The translations under genes were made by a program, and so were the position numbers. DNA of 64,000 nt from Heliopora coerulea (lineage: Eukaryota > Cnidaria > Anthozoa > Scleralcyonacea > Helioporidae), in contig JASJOG010000278.1 in assembly GCA_030142905.1 (NCBI GenBank), positions 186,001 to 250,000 of the forward strand, given 5' to 3'. Below are positions 1-13,000 of the stretch, piece by piece. How positions within the stretch are numbered: the first letter of the stretch is position 1; each line of letters starts with the position of its first letter. The notes under the pieces were generated by a model. It did not search any database, had not been told where the DNA came from, and saw nothing but the letters and a program-made list of their open reading frames with translations.

Positions 1-1
1 A

Positions 2-337
2 AAAAGAATCACTACTGATCAATCTGCTATACAGGAAAAAAATCTTGAAGATTTTGTGAGCAGTAACACCAGGAAATTCTTCCAGTCCCTAGACTTGCCA
101 TCCGAGTTTCTGAATGATGACTGGGCTGAATGGGATTCAATTGAGTGTTTCTGTAAGGCTCGTGATATAGTGAAAAACTTACGAGTGGTAAATTATAATG
201 CCGAACGAGGTGTCGCATTGATGAATGAATACAATAAACTGATAACTAATAACGAGGAACAGACGCAGTACCTGTTACAAGCTGTTTCGGAACACCGTCC
301 CCAGTTTCCGGACTGCGCTAAAAAGTTACTCTTGTGA
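2..337 (+). pseudogene. C-terminal fragment of a repeat-associated ORF
   Basis: The reading frame is open from the left edge to a TGA at 335-337, about 111 residues, so the true start lies outside the window. The fragment is acidic and hydrophilic, with AERGVALMNEYNKL followed by QYLLQAVSEHRPQFPDC near the end. I recall similar C termini (AERGV..., QYLLQ.V..HR) in uncharacterised, high-copy, transposon-associated proteins of invertebrate genomes; that is memory, not a search. It shares nothing with the receptor genes around it. If G1 continues past the left edge, this ORF sits inside one of its introns on the opposite strand. It could instead be the last exon of an ordinary gene. Confidence 0.45.
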
Positions 338-1159
338 TAGGACATGGCAACCAAGAAGTCTGGAGCCATTTATGACGATGTAGACTTTTTACAAAACAAT
401 ACATTTTTGCCTTTTTAAAGGATTTGCTTGATACTAACCTTATTAAGAATTGAGAACATCACAGATTTTTGATGTTTTCTACTTTTGTAGATTGACTTAT
501 TCAGTAAAATTGTTTTGAAAAAAACTTTGATGATTCATTGACACCTTTTGTATATCATTACCATAGATTTTAGCATGTCACATGCACGGATCACTGGTAA
601 GATGCCTGCGGTTCAGAATACCGACACTAACACATATGTCACATATTTCTAAATTTTATACGAAATATGTCAAAGAAATATGTCACATATTTCTAAAATT
701 TATTCAATCCCACTCTACCACAATTACATCGTTAAAAGAATTAAATTAGAAAAGTTGGTGCTATCAGTCTAGGACTTGTGGGAATTCGCTACCGTATTAC
801 CAAGTAGATTTTTATTTTAATCTTGCATCTGTATAGGTTACAAATATAAGAAACTACCAGTGGTGAAGCTAAACGTAGCAACAGGTTTTGCTATGCAAAA
901 TTAAAACAATCTACGATATTCAGATATCTAGCCACAGACATCCTCCAACTCAAGGGTTACTCAATCAAAATGCAACAGTTAGTGGTCAAGCTAGCGGTTA
1001 TTATAAGCTAAAAATTGCTACAAAAATACCGGCTGATGGACGTTTAGCTTGATGTATAAATATCGTACCTAATTTTATACTTACACAGCATGACCTGTTG
1101 CTATGTTTCGCTTCGTCACTGGAAATTACTGAAATGGCATTGTACTAATTCATTCTTAC
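338..1159. other. No gene recognised
   Basis: AT-rich stretch with no convincing exon on either strand. G1 exon 4 and later exons would be expected here on the minus strand; I found no FN2 motif (C-FPF...WC) and no membrane helix. It contains the short direct repeat listed separately. Confidence 0.5.
634..697. repeat. 20-bp direct repeat
   Basis: ATATGTCACATATTTCTAAA occurs at 634-653 and again, identically, at 678-697. The half-copy AATATGTCA lies between them, suggesting a small local duplication. Confidence 0.7.
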
Positions 1160-2249
1160 CAGAAGATCGCCATGTCCCAAACACCTTAGCTTGCAAACAT
1201 TCTGTACGATATTTGGTAGATGTCTTTAGTTGACAGTACATGATGATTGTAATTAGTGATCCTTGCAATTTCTTAACAGACCTTCTCCACTGTAATGAAA
1301 TAAATTCGAATGATCATTTGATACAGAAACGAAAGAACGTTGTGATAGCCTTATTGCTCTGTCAACTGAACTGTTGTAAGTTATTAAAGACCATGATATC
1401 TAGTAAATTTGATTTCCCAATTAATCAACATTGCTCACGTTCCACATCATTCAAACAAGACTAAAAGTTAATAGATAAGGATAAAGATAAGCACAATTTC
1501 TTTCAAGGGTCTGTTAAGGAAGTACTGTACAGAAAGGCTTACTCGCATTGATGAACCGGGAATACATACTCTAAAATATAGTACATTTTCTGAGATGTTT
1601 AACTCGACGAAACTTTTATTTAACCATTCCAAGTTGACTTGTGTATTGTTGCTGGGGAACTTTGCTTGAGCACTTCTGAAATCACAGCTGCTGAGTATAT
1701 CATCATCATGGTCAAATTTTGTCGTTGCTTCTTGGTACCCATTAGGTATAACTTGATATGGATGGAACTTACAATTTGCATCGTCTTTATATGACAATCA
1801 AAAGGAAAACACCAAGTTAATTGACGAAAGTATTGGCTAGATTATCCGCATGTTAAAAACAAACAAACAAACAAACAAAAAAAACCACTCAGATTTATAA
1901 CATGCTCACCTACTCGTTGCATTATATATTCTGCAGTCAAACAACCATACGAATTACCATATCTGTACCTGCTGTTTCCTCTTATTACTTTAGGATTACG
2001 GAAATGCGGATTACTGAGATCACATAAACACAACCCATCGTCCTGGCAAGTAGCTCTTGCCGTAGTACAAACACTTTCATTCCTTACACAGCCATCCTTT
2101 CCAATGCGGAAGCTGTCGGTATAGTTTCGTGTCACTAAAGTTACTTCACAGGAAGACGAAGCTACTAGGGAAAAAAAGTGACATAAGTAACAAGTCACAC
2201 CACAATAAACTACTTTGCTAGCCAACAATCTTGTGGACTTGTGATTCAT
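1160..2249 (-). CDS. G1: divergent receptor-family member, 5' exons only
   Basis: Three exons fit. Exon 1 (2249-1910) encodes a hydrophobic N terminus starting MNHKSTRLL and a Cys-rich module with C-x6-C-x6-C-x5-C-x-C. Exon 2 (1784-1570) encodes the two-Cys module ending NVLYFR before a GTATGT donor. Exon 3 (1289-1160) opens with Trp directly after a TTACAG acceptor and keeps the family pattern LQG...C...EC...KVFGTW before a GTAAGA donor. The phases after these exons (1, 0, 1) are exactly those of the complete paralogues. The start is uncertain: an upstream Met at 2312 is also in frame, and a ccctag acceptor near 2168 could mean a separate signal exon. Later exons were not found to the left, so the gene is either broken or continues outside the window. 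Its cysteine spacing is closest to G2, its head-to-head neighbour. Confidence 0.65.
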
Positions 2250-4075
2250 TCCTTTTTGAGGATGTCTGACAAGGATAAGGGACTTTGTGTTTATTAACAA
2301 AACCCACATCATAATTAGAATATTCAGAGTGACATTTTCGCATTTATAAACTTCTTTCCCTTTTCAGAATCACAGCAAGGGTTTTAAATGATCACCAGAG
2401 CATATCACGACTGAATAACAAGTACACGGGTTTATATCATCAACTAAGATTAGTGTTATTACTACTTAAAAAGGCGAAAAAGGTTTGACCAAAAAGCAAA
2501 AAACAGATACTTGGAAAGTAAAAGTGTGCCATACCGGTTTGTTAATGTAGTGTTTAAGACGCAAAGCGTTCAAGGCTGTTGGAACTGAAATTTTCTAAAA
2601 TTATTTCCATAAACAACTGAACGAACTATATATGTAAAAGTACAAGCAAAGGTCTACGCGTCACAACGGTATGAATGAAGTAGAAAAAGTTCTTGTTCTG
2701 TCGATTCTTTGCAAAAAACTGCCTTTAAACGTTCTCCATTTACAGTATTAAAACTTGCGTTCCAGTAGAATTACGACTTCGTAATGTTATGGCATAATGA
2801 AACGTTTAATTAGTGAAAGGCTAGCGCAATCTTTTAGTTAAACGGGTGAAAATTACATGGTCAATTTTTACGGTATTCCAACATTTCAAAGGCCGTCAAT
2901 TCTATCTATCAAAATTATCCCGGAGGAGCCTGCTCTTGAACACCCCGCCAAGGTGACCCACGCTTACACAATAGACTTACCCCCAAATTTATAATCTACT
3001 CAGAGGGCGAAGCGATGCGCCATGAATATTAACAACCATCACTATGGTGACGACGAGAACATCAGGGGAAAAAGCTCGGAGTTTAACTTGTGAAAATAAA
3101 GTAGAAAACATACTCCGAAAAATAGTTCCATCTTAAACTCAAAATTTGAGTTCAAAAATTTTCAAAATTTTTCGGAGTATGTTTTTAACTTGTGATTCTC
3201 AGTAAACTAGTCAATCTCATCACTGATTTTCCTCGAGTATGTCCCAAATGTGACACTGCCTACCAAAAGAATATATAGATTCACACATAGAAGCAAATTT
3301 CTGAAACACCAATATACATACGGCGTCTTTCAATGGCCAGCTCACGGCCTCACGCTTACGGCTTGTAGGCTTGGAATAGTTGAATATCCTACTAACATAC
3401 TGATGGCGTGAATTAGAATTCCTTACAGAATATTTCAGGTTTCTCGCTCGCTCTCTTTGCAATTAAGGGATCTCAGCATTAGGTTTATTGTCATTGTTCA
3501 CTAACTTTAACTTTAACCAAAAACAGTTCAAGATTTGAAGCGTCGCGGGTTCGATTCACAGCTGGGCGCGCTACAGTTGTATGTTTCGCAATTGACCACG
3601 ATTGGCTCCTAAAATGTGCAATTATGACACTCGAGCATGTCATTCACCAAATATAATCTCCAAAAACTACATGTACGAACATTCTTGTGTCAAGAACACA
3701 ACTGTAGGAACAGAATTTCGTCAATTGCATATGATTCCTGGAAATCACTAAAGATTAGAAATTGAAGAGTACGATAGCTATGTACTTCAAAGCCTGTGAT
3801 GTTACGAAAAGTTATTAAGGAGGGAGAAAAAAACCCTACAATGACTCTTAAAAGTATTTCCGATTTAGTCGAAGGAACGTGATATATAACACAATACCTG
3901 ACCCGGATATTAATTAGTCTTCCGGATTATCCTTATATATCGGCCTAACGGAATTATCGATGAATATTGCTACCTTGACAGGAAAAAAAAACTTAATAAA
4001 GTAATGCATAATATAGAGTTTAACTTCATATACTGTTTCGTCGTAGTTGAGACGCATCCTTGGTTTGCCTTCGTG
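2250..4075. other. Head-to-head intergenic region between G1 and G2
   Basis: The 1.8 kb between the two start codons contains no convincing exon. It must hold both 5' regions and could be a shared promoter. A TATA-like TTATATATCGG lies at 3933-3943, about 130 bp before the G2 start. A foldback at 3105-3187 sits in the middle. Confidence 0.5.
3105..3187. repeat. Foldback with nested palindrome
   Basis: AAAACATACTCCGAAAAA at 3105-3122 is matched in reverse complement by TTTTTCGGAGTATGTTTT at about 3168-3185, with a smaller palindrome (CTCAAAATTTGAG) between the arms. The direct repeat AACTTGTGA lies on both sides (about 3085 and 3187). It is probably a small MITE-like element or an insertion scar. 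Confidence 0.6.
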
Positions 4076-7000
4076 ATGAACTGTACAAGACTAACCTGGT
4101 ATATTTTATGGTGTATCGGTTCGATTCATGTCGTCGTGCAAGCCATTGTCGTTTCGAGGCAAACTCTAGATCTGTTCAGTAATCCAAATCCAGAAAATTG
4201 CGTGGACGATAAAAGATACTGTTCAGGGAGGAAAGCGACATGCTTCGGCGAGAACTGCTGCACTTGTAAATGCAGAAAGGGCTACAGTACCTTTCACAGT
4301 CCTGGAGTGTCTTACTATTTGGAAAATGGAACGGCCGCGTACAGGTTTGACAAAAAAGAAAGTTGTGCCTGGAATCATTATGCACATGAAGGTAATACAA
4401 TAAATACTTCACTAACTCCATTTAACTATATCAGAAAAGATTTAGTTCGTACACAACAGATATAGATAAAGAGTTACTTGGGACTATGCATCGCAATTTA
4501 CGATAACTTAAGCCTGTGTCCGCAGCACAAATCAAAATGTCCGATGATCTTGACCGAATGAGCTGACACCAGTCAAAACGTGCCAGATTTTTGCTTTAGA
4601 AAGATACTAGTCTCGTAGTCTTGATGAATTAGGTTTACTAGTGTGCTGTCGCTAAGTTTATTCAATGTTTGTAGTTTCTAAAATTCATCCTTACGTCAGT
4701 CTATAGTTAACTTGTGTTTGGATTAAGATTTTTTCACAATATAATGTAAATGAAAGATTGAATCACTTTTGGATGGCATGCTTTTATACGATATAAACGG
4801 CAATTTTTCAGTGTGGGTTTAGAACTATAGAGCATGAAGTCAACGAGAATTTTGTGATAATTGTAAGAGATTTTGTCCACTCCGCACACTGAATTTAAAT
4901 TTTTATCGGAAATTCAATACGTTTAAAGTATACTGGATGGTTTGCTGAAGGGCATGTATGTTGGCTTTTACAAGTGGAAGAGATTGTTCGTGATATTTAG
5001 CTCAAATGTGATGGAGTGCTAGACTATATGAAGCAGCGTGGGTTGGCTGAAGTATTAGCGCACTGTAAATAAGATACGCAATTCAATTCTGATTGACAGC
5101 GTTCGGTTTGTCCACGGTAATAAAATTGTATGTTGGTGTAAAACGTAATTCAAATTTTCTAAAAATACGAAAGTATACACGTAAAATACGAAGATAACAC
5201 AATTCACTACAGTGCATTATATGGTGTGTGATATTGATCTCCAAGTCCAGTGAAAACACAATTAGTTCTGGCTGTGTTGACGGGCTCAACAGTTCCTTAC
5301 ATTATTGGAACAACTTTTAATACACAATTTACACCGTCTAGATGTTCATTTTATCTTCATTTTCACTGTATACTAAGCGAAATACGAATTATCAAGTGGA
5401 GTACTGCAGAAGCTGTCCACTCTCAGGCTGAAAGTTTAAACTCTAAGTAGTCAATATCTTTTAATGGCCGGCACAAATTTCGGCTATAGCATTCAAAAAT
5501 CAAACATTAGCAATCACCTTGGCTTAAATTAAACTGACTCTCCCGTCTTACATGCACACCACTATTTCTACGAATATTCTGTCAGTTTACAGATCTTTGA
5601 TTTGATGTTCCAAGCTCAATTCGTATGTTGGTTGCATATAAAAATAGCAATTGCATTTCAATTTCATAAAGTAATTAATTATTCGGACCATTTTTGCCTA
5701 TTCCATGGGTTACACTGATTCCTCTCTTGGTATGTATGAACATTACTCGTGTTGCTTCTTGCAATGAGGTCTTATTTATCGTGCAGTCAAAACTTCTCAA
5801 GGTCCGACTATATGCAAGCAGTACTAAGGCATAATCTCGGACAGAAGCTGCTCAGACAAGCAAAGGAAAAACTACAAAACCAACACTTTGCTCCATATTC
5901 TACTCAATAATCGTATTTCCGCCCTCGTTCCGGTTCAATGTTGTTAAATTTTGTTCTTGAAGTCTGGCAAAATTCTTTGTCAGACATTACAATATTGGGC
6001 GGAGGAGGGAAAAGAAGAGGATGTACGGATTAGAGATTATTATCATAAGAGAAATTGAAATTTGATGAAACTATTTCAACTGTCTTATCTAATATTGCGC
6101 GAAAATTTTCTTCTTATTTTATCTCCTAGGATGTCGCTTCATTCAGGAACATCGTTCAAATTCTAGCAACCCGTTTCTGCCGTTGATAAATTTGGAAAAA
6201 AATGGCACTTTGCATTTGAAAGTAGCTCTGAAGGGCATTTATCGATGCAACCAGTATCATTTATTCTTCAAAAGACCTTTCGAGCGCGCATGGGTCAACT
6301 TTAAGGGAGAGAATATTTTCAAAACAGAATGGCATCAAACAGATCGCAGTGATCTTACCTTAGAGGTACGTAAGAACGCATACAATTCCATGCAGGGTAT
6401 GCGAAGAAAGATTTTGATCTTGCTTTTTCAAGTAGCCCCTACAGCTGATCCCTCAATCTTCCAAAGCTTCTGGTCTGAATTAATGATTTGGTTACCTTTA
6501 AAAAGCAAACGTCTGTGTATTAGCGTATTTTTCCGACGACAAGAGTTAAGGATTAAGGGATTACACATGTAGTCTGGTAGACCATAACTTCGGTGTTTTT
6601 TAAAATATTTTAAGAATTTAGAACGTCGTGAAGTTTCCCATTCTCGAAATTGCTCATAAAACGAGACCATCGACATTCCACATTTTTTTTACCTCGTTTG
6701 AGATTAGGTTTTTGAACAAAGTATTAGATTTGAATTTTTGTTTATATCAGTTGCCGTTGTCTAGATATAACAATTTCAACAATGTTATATATAAGAATTC
6801 GACGTCCCAAAATCGAGGAACCTTATAAAAGAAATACTAAAGTGTTCGTATTTCGATAACGCATGAAATGGACTATGCCAAAACACGGGATCAATATAAG
6901 AATTTCAGTACTCGACTGACAAGTTAGCTTCCGATAGTTACCATGAGCTAACACTTGGTTCCGGATCCTTTCATTCTTATTTCATAAAGTGAACTTTTTA

Positions 7001-10000
7001 TTTTCCCTGAAAACTCATTCCTGGCTTTGTTAAGGTTGAGTGTTATAACATTTTTAAACCTCTTTTCCAGTATACGATCTTTTTTTTTCGTCGAAGCGAT
7101 GACGTCTTTAGTCAGTCTAACAGGTTATCGGCTGGAATCCATGACAAATCCATTCAGTTTATGGAAAGTAACGACAATTCGTTTGGTAAAATTCTTTCGG
7201 TGGAAAACAGATCTTATTATGAGAAATGACTGCGTTTGTTAAAACCAAGTGGCAAGTATTTATGTACACCAAATACGGGCTTGGAACTTAGCATGTTGCC
7301 ATGAGAGCAAAATAAAGTAGTAACACAAGTCGACGATTTTTTATCTTGGGATGTAATCAAACTAAAATTTTAAATGTTTATATCCAGACAAAAATAACTA
7401 ACAAGGAAAAATTTAAATGATATCCTTCTTTATTCAAACGCTATTAAGACTTTGGGAATGGAACTTGTTTGCGCTAGCGTCGGTAGCTAACATCTCGCAA
7501 ACAATATAACTTACTCCACAAACATTTTGCCAATTTTCCGCAAACGTAATTGACTTCAAGGTAAAAAAATATCAGCAAAAATAATTAATCAGATACAAAG
7601 TCAAGGGCAATTTCGTAAGAGCTACTGTACCAAAAATTCTATTGCCAAATTTTCAAACTTTCTTTTTTTGGTAAAAAATCTTTATGTTATTGAAAAGAAG
7701 TCATTTGGTGATAAGATTGACTTTGCGTTAGATGATGACATTTCAGATTTCCAGGTTTAACTAAAATATCAAGATCATAACGTCATAACGACGTCACGTT
7801 TTGTTGCCACAGAAATATACAATGTTTGTAAATTCCAAATAGGACGTGAGTTTGGAACTATGGTGTTGCACGGTAAACATTTTCTGAAATATTGGGCACG
7901 GGAATTTTCCGCCTCCTCCCATTCCCAGGAGCTTGCAAAACAGCCAAGTCTTAACTGGGTTAGAGGTCAGCCGTTTTTTCCTCTCACGGATACTTAAACG
8001 ACATGATCTTTTTTAGTGGAGCAGTCAAGGACCGATGTATGGTGGAATCCTTTTTAAATTGAATTTTACATGCAGATCGGCCTTAAAGAATGGACAACCG
8101 GAGCCTTGTATGATCTTGAAGATAAAAGGAAGCTACGACACAGAAACGAACTCATCTGGTGAGTGAAATACACCACGATTTAGCTAAAACTGAAGAGTTA
8201 AAGTAGAAAAATTAATGGCAAAATTAGAAAAAATTTAATCAAAGAGTAGGTTTTTTAAATACTAATTAAGTTAGATCATTATAAAAGAGGGGAGAGAAGC
8301 TAAAAAATTCCTTCGATTGGCAGTGGTAGAGGATTGCACGGCACGGCGGATAGATCATGATCGGTATTGCGCATATACGGCACGCAGGAACAAAATCTAA
8401 CTACTGAGCTCCCTCAGAAGCCAAACGAAGATAGACAACAACGCCGTACAATGATCAATTGGTGGCTACAGTGCAGTATAAACGTCTCGTCTAAGCTCAA
8501 TAACCTTTGTATAACAGGACATGAGGTTTTGGCAAGACTGCGGCAAAAGCATTGGTGGGCGGAAAAGGAGGCGATAGAATGGCGACTCTTGTGTATGTGC
8601 ATGACGTTTGTGTACTTTGATGGTCACCGACGACATCTTGGCCCACATAAAGCACAATGATAATAGGACTCCTCACTCGGACTTGAATCCGACTAAATTC
8701 ATAACATTGAGAAATCGATCTAAGATTCGATCGAGTTATTTCCTGCAAATATTAAACTGTTGACTATTGCACGAGTATTGACTGAATCTGTTTCCATTCG
8801 GCTCGAGTCATCTTACCTCTTGACTCGCACTCAAATCTTGTGGCTTGGCCTGGATTCAAGTGACTCGCGGTCCGAAGACCCATATTCTCAACTGCCTATG
8901 ACTTCTAGAAATTGCATACAGCTAATGTACCATGCAGGCGCTGAATCACATCATATATTTTTGGTTCTGCAGTTTGTAGAGCCAGACCTGGATCAATTTA
9001 GGCTCTCTACCAATTTTCTACTTTTGACGAGTCAGACCGTTCACAATAACGACTTTCTTGCTTCCTCTGAGTGACTAGATGACTCCCTTTTTGATTAATA
9101 TAAGCACGCAAGTTATACCAAGGTTGTTTATTAACGCTGACGTGTTTACTGAAAACGGTGATTATTAGAACAGTTCATAGAGACAAAATACAACGAAGTA
9201 TGTGCCTTAAACCTAGGAGTATCATTGGATTTCTGTAGAAGTTGACCGTCTTAGTTTTGCGCGTGGTCTTGACATCGAAAGTTGATATTGATTGACGTCC
9301 CGACGGTCTCAGCGGCGGTCATCGTCACTTCAGAGTCAAAAGGCATTTATTCTTTACTTATTAACCACAAAAGAAGATGACCAAAAATGAGGCCGCCGCA
9401 ACGTCAGCCGGTAAATACCAAAATTTTTTCTCAGCGCTACATGCATTAACCCTGACGACTTACTTCAACAAGATCTAGACAAAATAAAACAAGATTTTTA
9501 TGAGGCACAGGTTCGTACAGGCTCGTATAAAAAGGTATCAAAATCACGGTCACGTCTTACGCAAGCACCGTGTGTAAAGTAAGTAGCGCACTTCATTTAA
9601 GCTGCGTCCTTCGTTTGCTGTGGTTTGTTACTCTCGTATAAACAGTCCTGTTATAGACTCAAGGGCCGTTTTTACGCGCAAAACAGCATTGAATTCGTGA
9701 CTCGGGGTAGAGAGTGATGACTTGGACTTCGACTCAAAACGTTGTGTATCGATCACAAGTCTGTCTGACGCAACTCCCATGAACTCTGAGCCGGATGAGC
9801 ATGTTTCGAAAGTAATGAAATACGGGCTAACTAGTGCAGGAAAAAGTCTCGTCAACGACTATAAGTCAATGATTTATGAATCTTCGAGCCGTCTGACAAT
9901 ATTCACATGCAGAGGCAGAATCATGTTTCAGTCAACATTCACGTTTAACTTCAGTTTATATCGTAATCTCAGCTCCTTACTCAAGCAATGTTCTCTCCCT

Positions 10001-13000
10001 TAGTTATCGATGTAAAATATCAACAGCTGATAATTAACATTTTACAATAATTATTTATCATAATTATGATAATGATTGCTCGCGACCCCATACATCACCA
10101 AGGTAGAAACCTTGGAGTAAGAGACTTGAAAAATGGTAATTACTAAAGAGTTCTTGCTAGAAGAGTGACCCATGGTCACCTACTATTATGGCCGTGGATA
10201 GAACTCTGTAATAATGTCATGTCATAAACGAAACAACGTTTGACTTTCATGCCAATATTATAAGGATGCCGACACGTTTCTGGCAAGTTGAAAAACTTGT
10301 TCAACAATCAGGTTGTTCCGTTTCTCGACACTAAGTTCTATTATCCTTCGAACACCTTTTGAAGGAGTGAAGGATCTATAACTCCATTCGTCTGAATGAG
10401 TCGATCATTTTAGTCTGTCTAACGCCAGACGATATGAACCGCCAAGAATATAGCGGATGCATTAAAAAGCGGGACACTTAGGAAGTTGAGAGAGATTTTC
10501 GATCAGTTAATTATTCCATAACGTCCTCCTTAAATCGGCGTTACAGAGAACATTTCCGCATTTTCATGACGAAGTACACTCGTCCAACTTCTGAAACGGT
10601 TGCTTACATTTAAAATCAACAAACTCACCACTGCTTTTGTTTGAAGAAACTTGAACAAGGTAAGAGAATATCTAATAACATCTTACTTAATATTGTCGTG
10701 TTTAATTGTCGATAATAAAAGCTAGATCATTTGTATTGCTCTTCGAGATTGTAGCTTGCTTATGACAAGTTCCTATGGTCACGGGCAAGTACTACAGGGT
10801 ATTTCGGCCGAAAACGTAATGAAAGCTAAGTTTTTTATCTTCATCTGAAACTCCTTAACGACAAACGGTAGCATAACTGTAGTAAGAAATCAAAAATTGG
10901 TAGGCAGATATCATTACAATTCTAGTGATGCGTATAGCAACTTATAAAATATATAAAATAGATTTACGAATACGGCTAATATTAACGATAACTGAGGGAT
11001 TTTAAATGACGAAAGATTGATGTATGCGAACTATTGCCACCTGGTTTATGTAACTATTTGGGCTTGCGATGCGACGATTTTCATAAATGGATCTTGATCT
11101 TGGTCGAAGTTTAAAGAAAAATTAGCGCCGGGCAGCTATGACAAATGTCTTGGCATGTCTGAATCTTGAGAGGGCTTTGGTTTAAGGGTTACTGAGTTAG
11201 AAGGAAAATAAGCGAAGGACAAGTATGTTGAACAAGAGAATATCCAGTCTTTTAAAGATTAGAAACAACACGATTGAAATTCCTTTAATACATGTCTCTT
11301 TACGACAAAAGAACAAGTTAAGTTCAAGTATGCGATGACACTTGGAACCTCTTGAACAATATCACGCCGACGAATGCTAATGACTAAAAGACACTTTCAT
11401 CATGCGAGGAAGAAAGGTCTGATTTTAAACTTTCAGTTGATTTGATTACGGATTAAAATACACTTTGTAGAATACACAATAGAATTTTACCAGAGATAAT
11501 GTGAATTTTAGAAAAAGATTAAAAGTTAGCTGAAAAAACAGCGACGAGGGAAAATGAAGGTAAAAGAGGTATACAGGCATTTGTCTTCTGATGAAAACAG
11601 AAACAGACACTGGGGCATAATCGCCGAAAACTGATGAGAGAATCAAACTGTTGACACTAGAATGCAACTCCCAAGGTCATATGTTTGTTATTTTTACAAG
11701 CGATGGACAAAATGTGGAGTGAAATAGTCGCCCACACATTTTTTCACCCTCATTTTTTGTAGTCCTGCGTAGGCTATAGTTTCAGCAATGTGACAAAGGA
11801 AGTGAATGAATCGATTAAACACTGCAGTGTATGTGGAGTTCTTTAAAATCTCTCACACAAAGACCTTTTGCTGACCTTTTATGATGACGTAAATAACATA
11901 ACATAAGAAACGTATTTGTTCTATCAAACTGCTCTTTAATAACCTATGTACACAATGCCATTGTCGTATGAAATACCAATGTTTGTTCTTATGTATACTC
12001 CGTCACTGTATACATAAGGACGTATTTTGACAACACTGAAAGAATTGTGAGCAAGAATTGCGCTCGAGTCAACAACGTGTTCTACAGTACGAACAGTTAC
12101 ATGCATGTGATAAAATGGTATTTAGTAAATGGATTCAATAGTAAACCTCAGCAATTAAAAGCAGTCAATAAATGCTTACTATAACATGTTTATATCATCT
12201 TTCATTAGAGGTTCCTACCGATAAGCCAGGTGTGGACGGTCAGCAAAAACTTGAACCCAAAACTACCGCGGAAACAGCAACTTTACCCACGCTTCTAGTC
12301 AGTACAAGCCAAACACCACAAGTAAGAGTTTATAAAGACGTTTGGTTTTATTCAGTTTCTGTTCTCTTCACTTACATCAAGTTATGTTGCATCGTGAAGT
12401 GGTGATTGATCAACCATTACATCGCACGACACTGATGAAATCGAGTAACCACGCAGAGGAAACCTCCACCAACAAGAAATCAAAATACTTGTTATAAATC
12501 AATAAATTGTGTTGTATTTGGTAATTAAGCTTCAGAGAATGGTTGTCATTCTATGTGCATTAATCAGTCGACGAAATGCCAAAAAATAAAAAATTGGAGC
12601 GACTTGTTGTTGATCTAAGAAAAATTTGATTCAACAAACGGTTTGACAAACAAATGGCTACTAAATCTACTTGATTTAAGAACTATGTCATAGAGATGAC
12701 CCCGGAATGGATGATTCCCGGTCTTTTAACTCTTTGACCCACCTAAATAAAATTTGACTTTCGCGTTAGAATTGATGTTGTAGCAAGAACAGCCGATATT
12801 TTACCACCCACCAAGGAACAACAATAAAAAATAATTCATTCCTAAATAAAGTAATGGTGGGTTTATTTCTTTTATAATTGAACTTGGATTTGATATGTGG
12901 TGTATGAATCCTCCTGCACAACCAGACTTTCAATCAACTTCAATAACTCTTTTAACTTCACGTTTTGGGTAGTAATTTCACCGTCATATGAATTATTTAT

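Noticed and set aside
3530..3590. GGGTTCGATTC, resembling a tRNA B box
   Set aside because: No matching A box or cloverleaf stems at the right distance.
8367..8660. 97-residue ORF in G2 intron 3
   Set aside because: No recognisable domain, no splice phase compatible with G2, several overlapping antisense frames of similar length.
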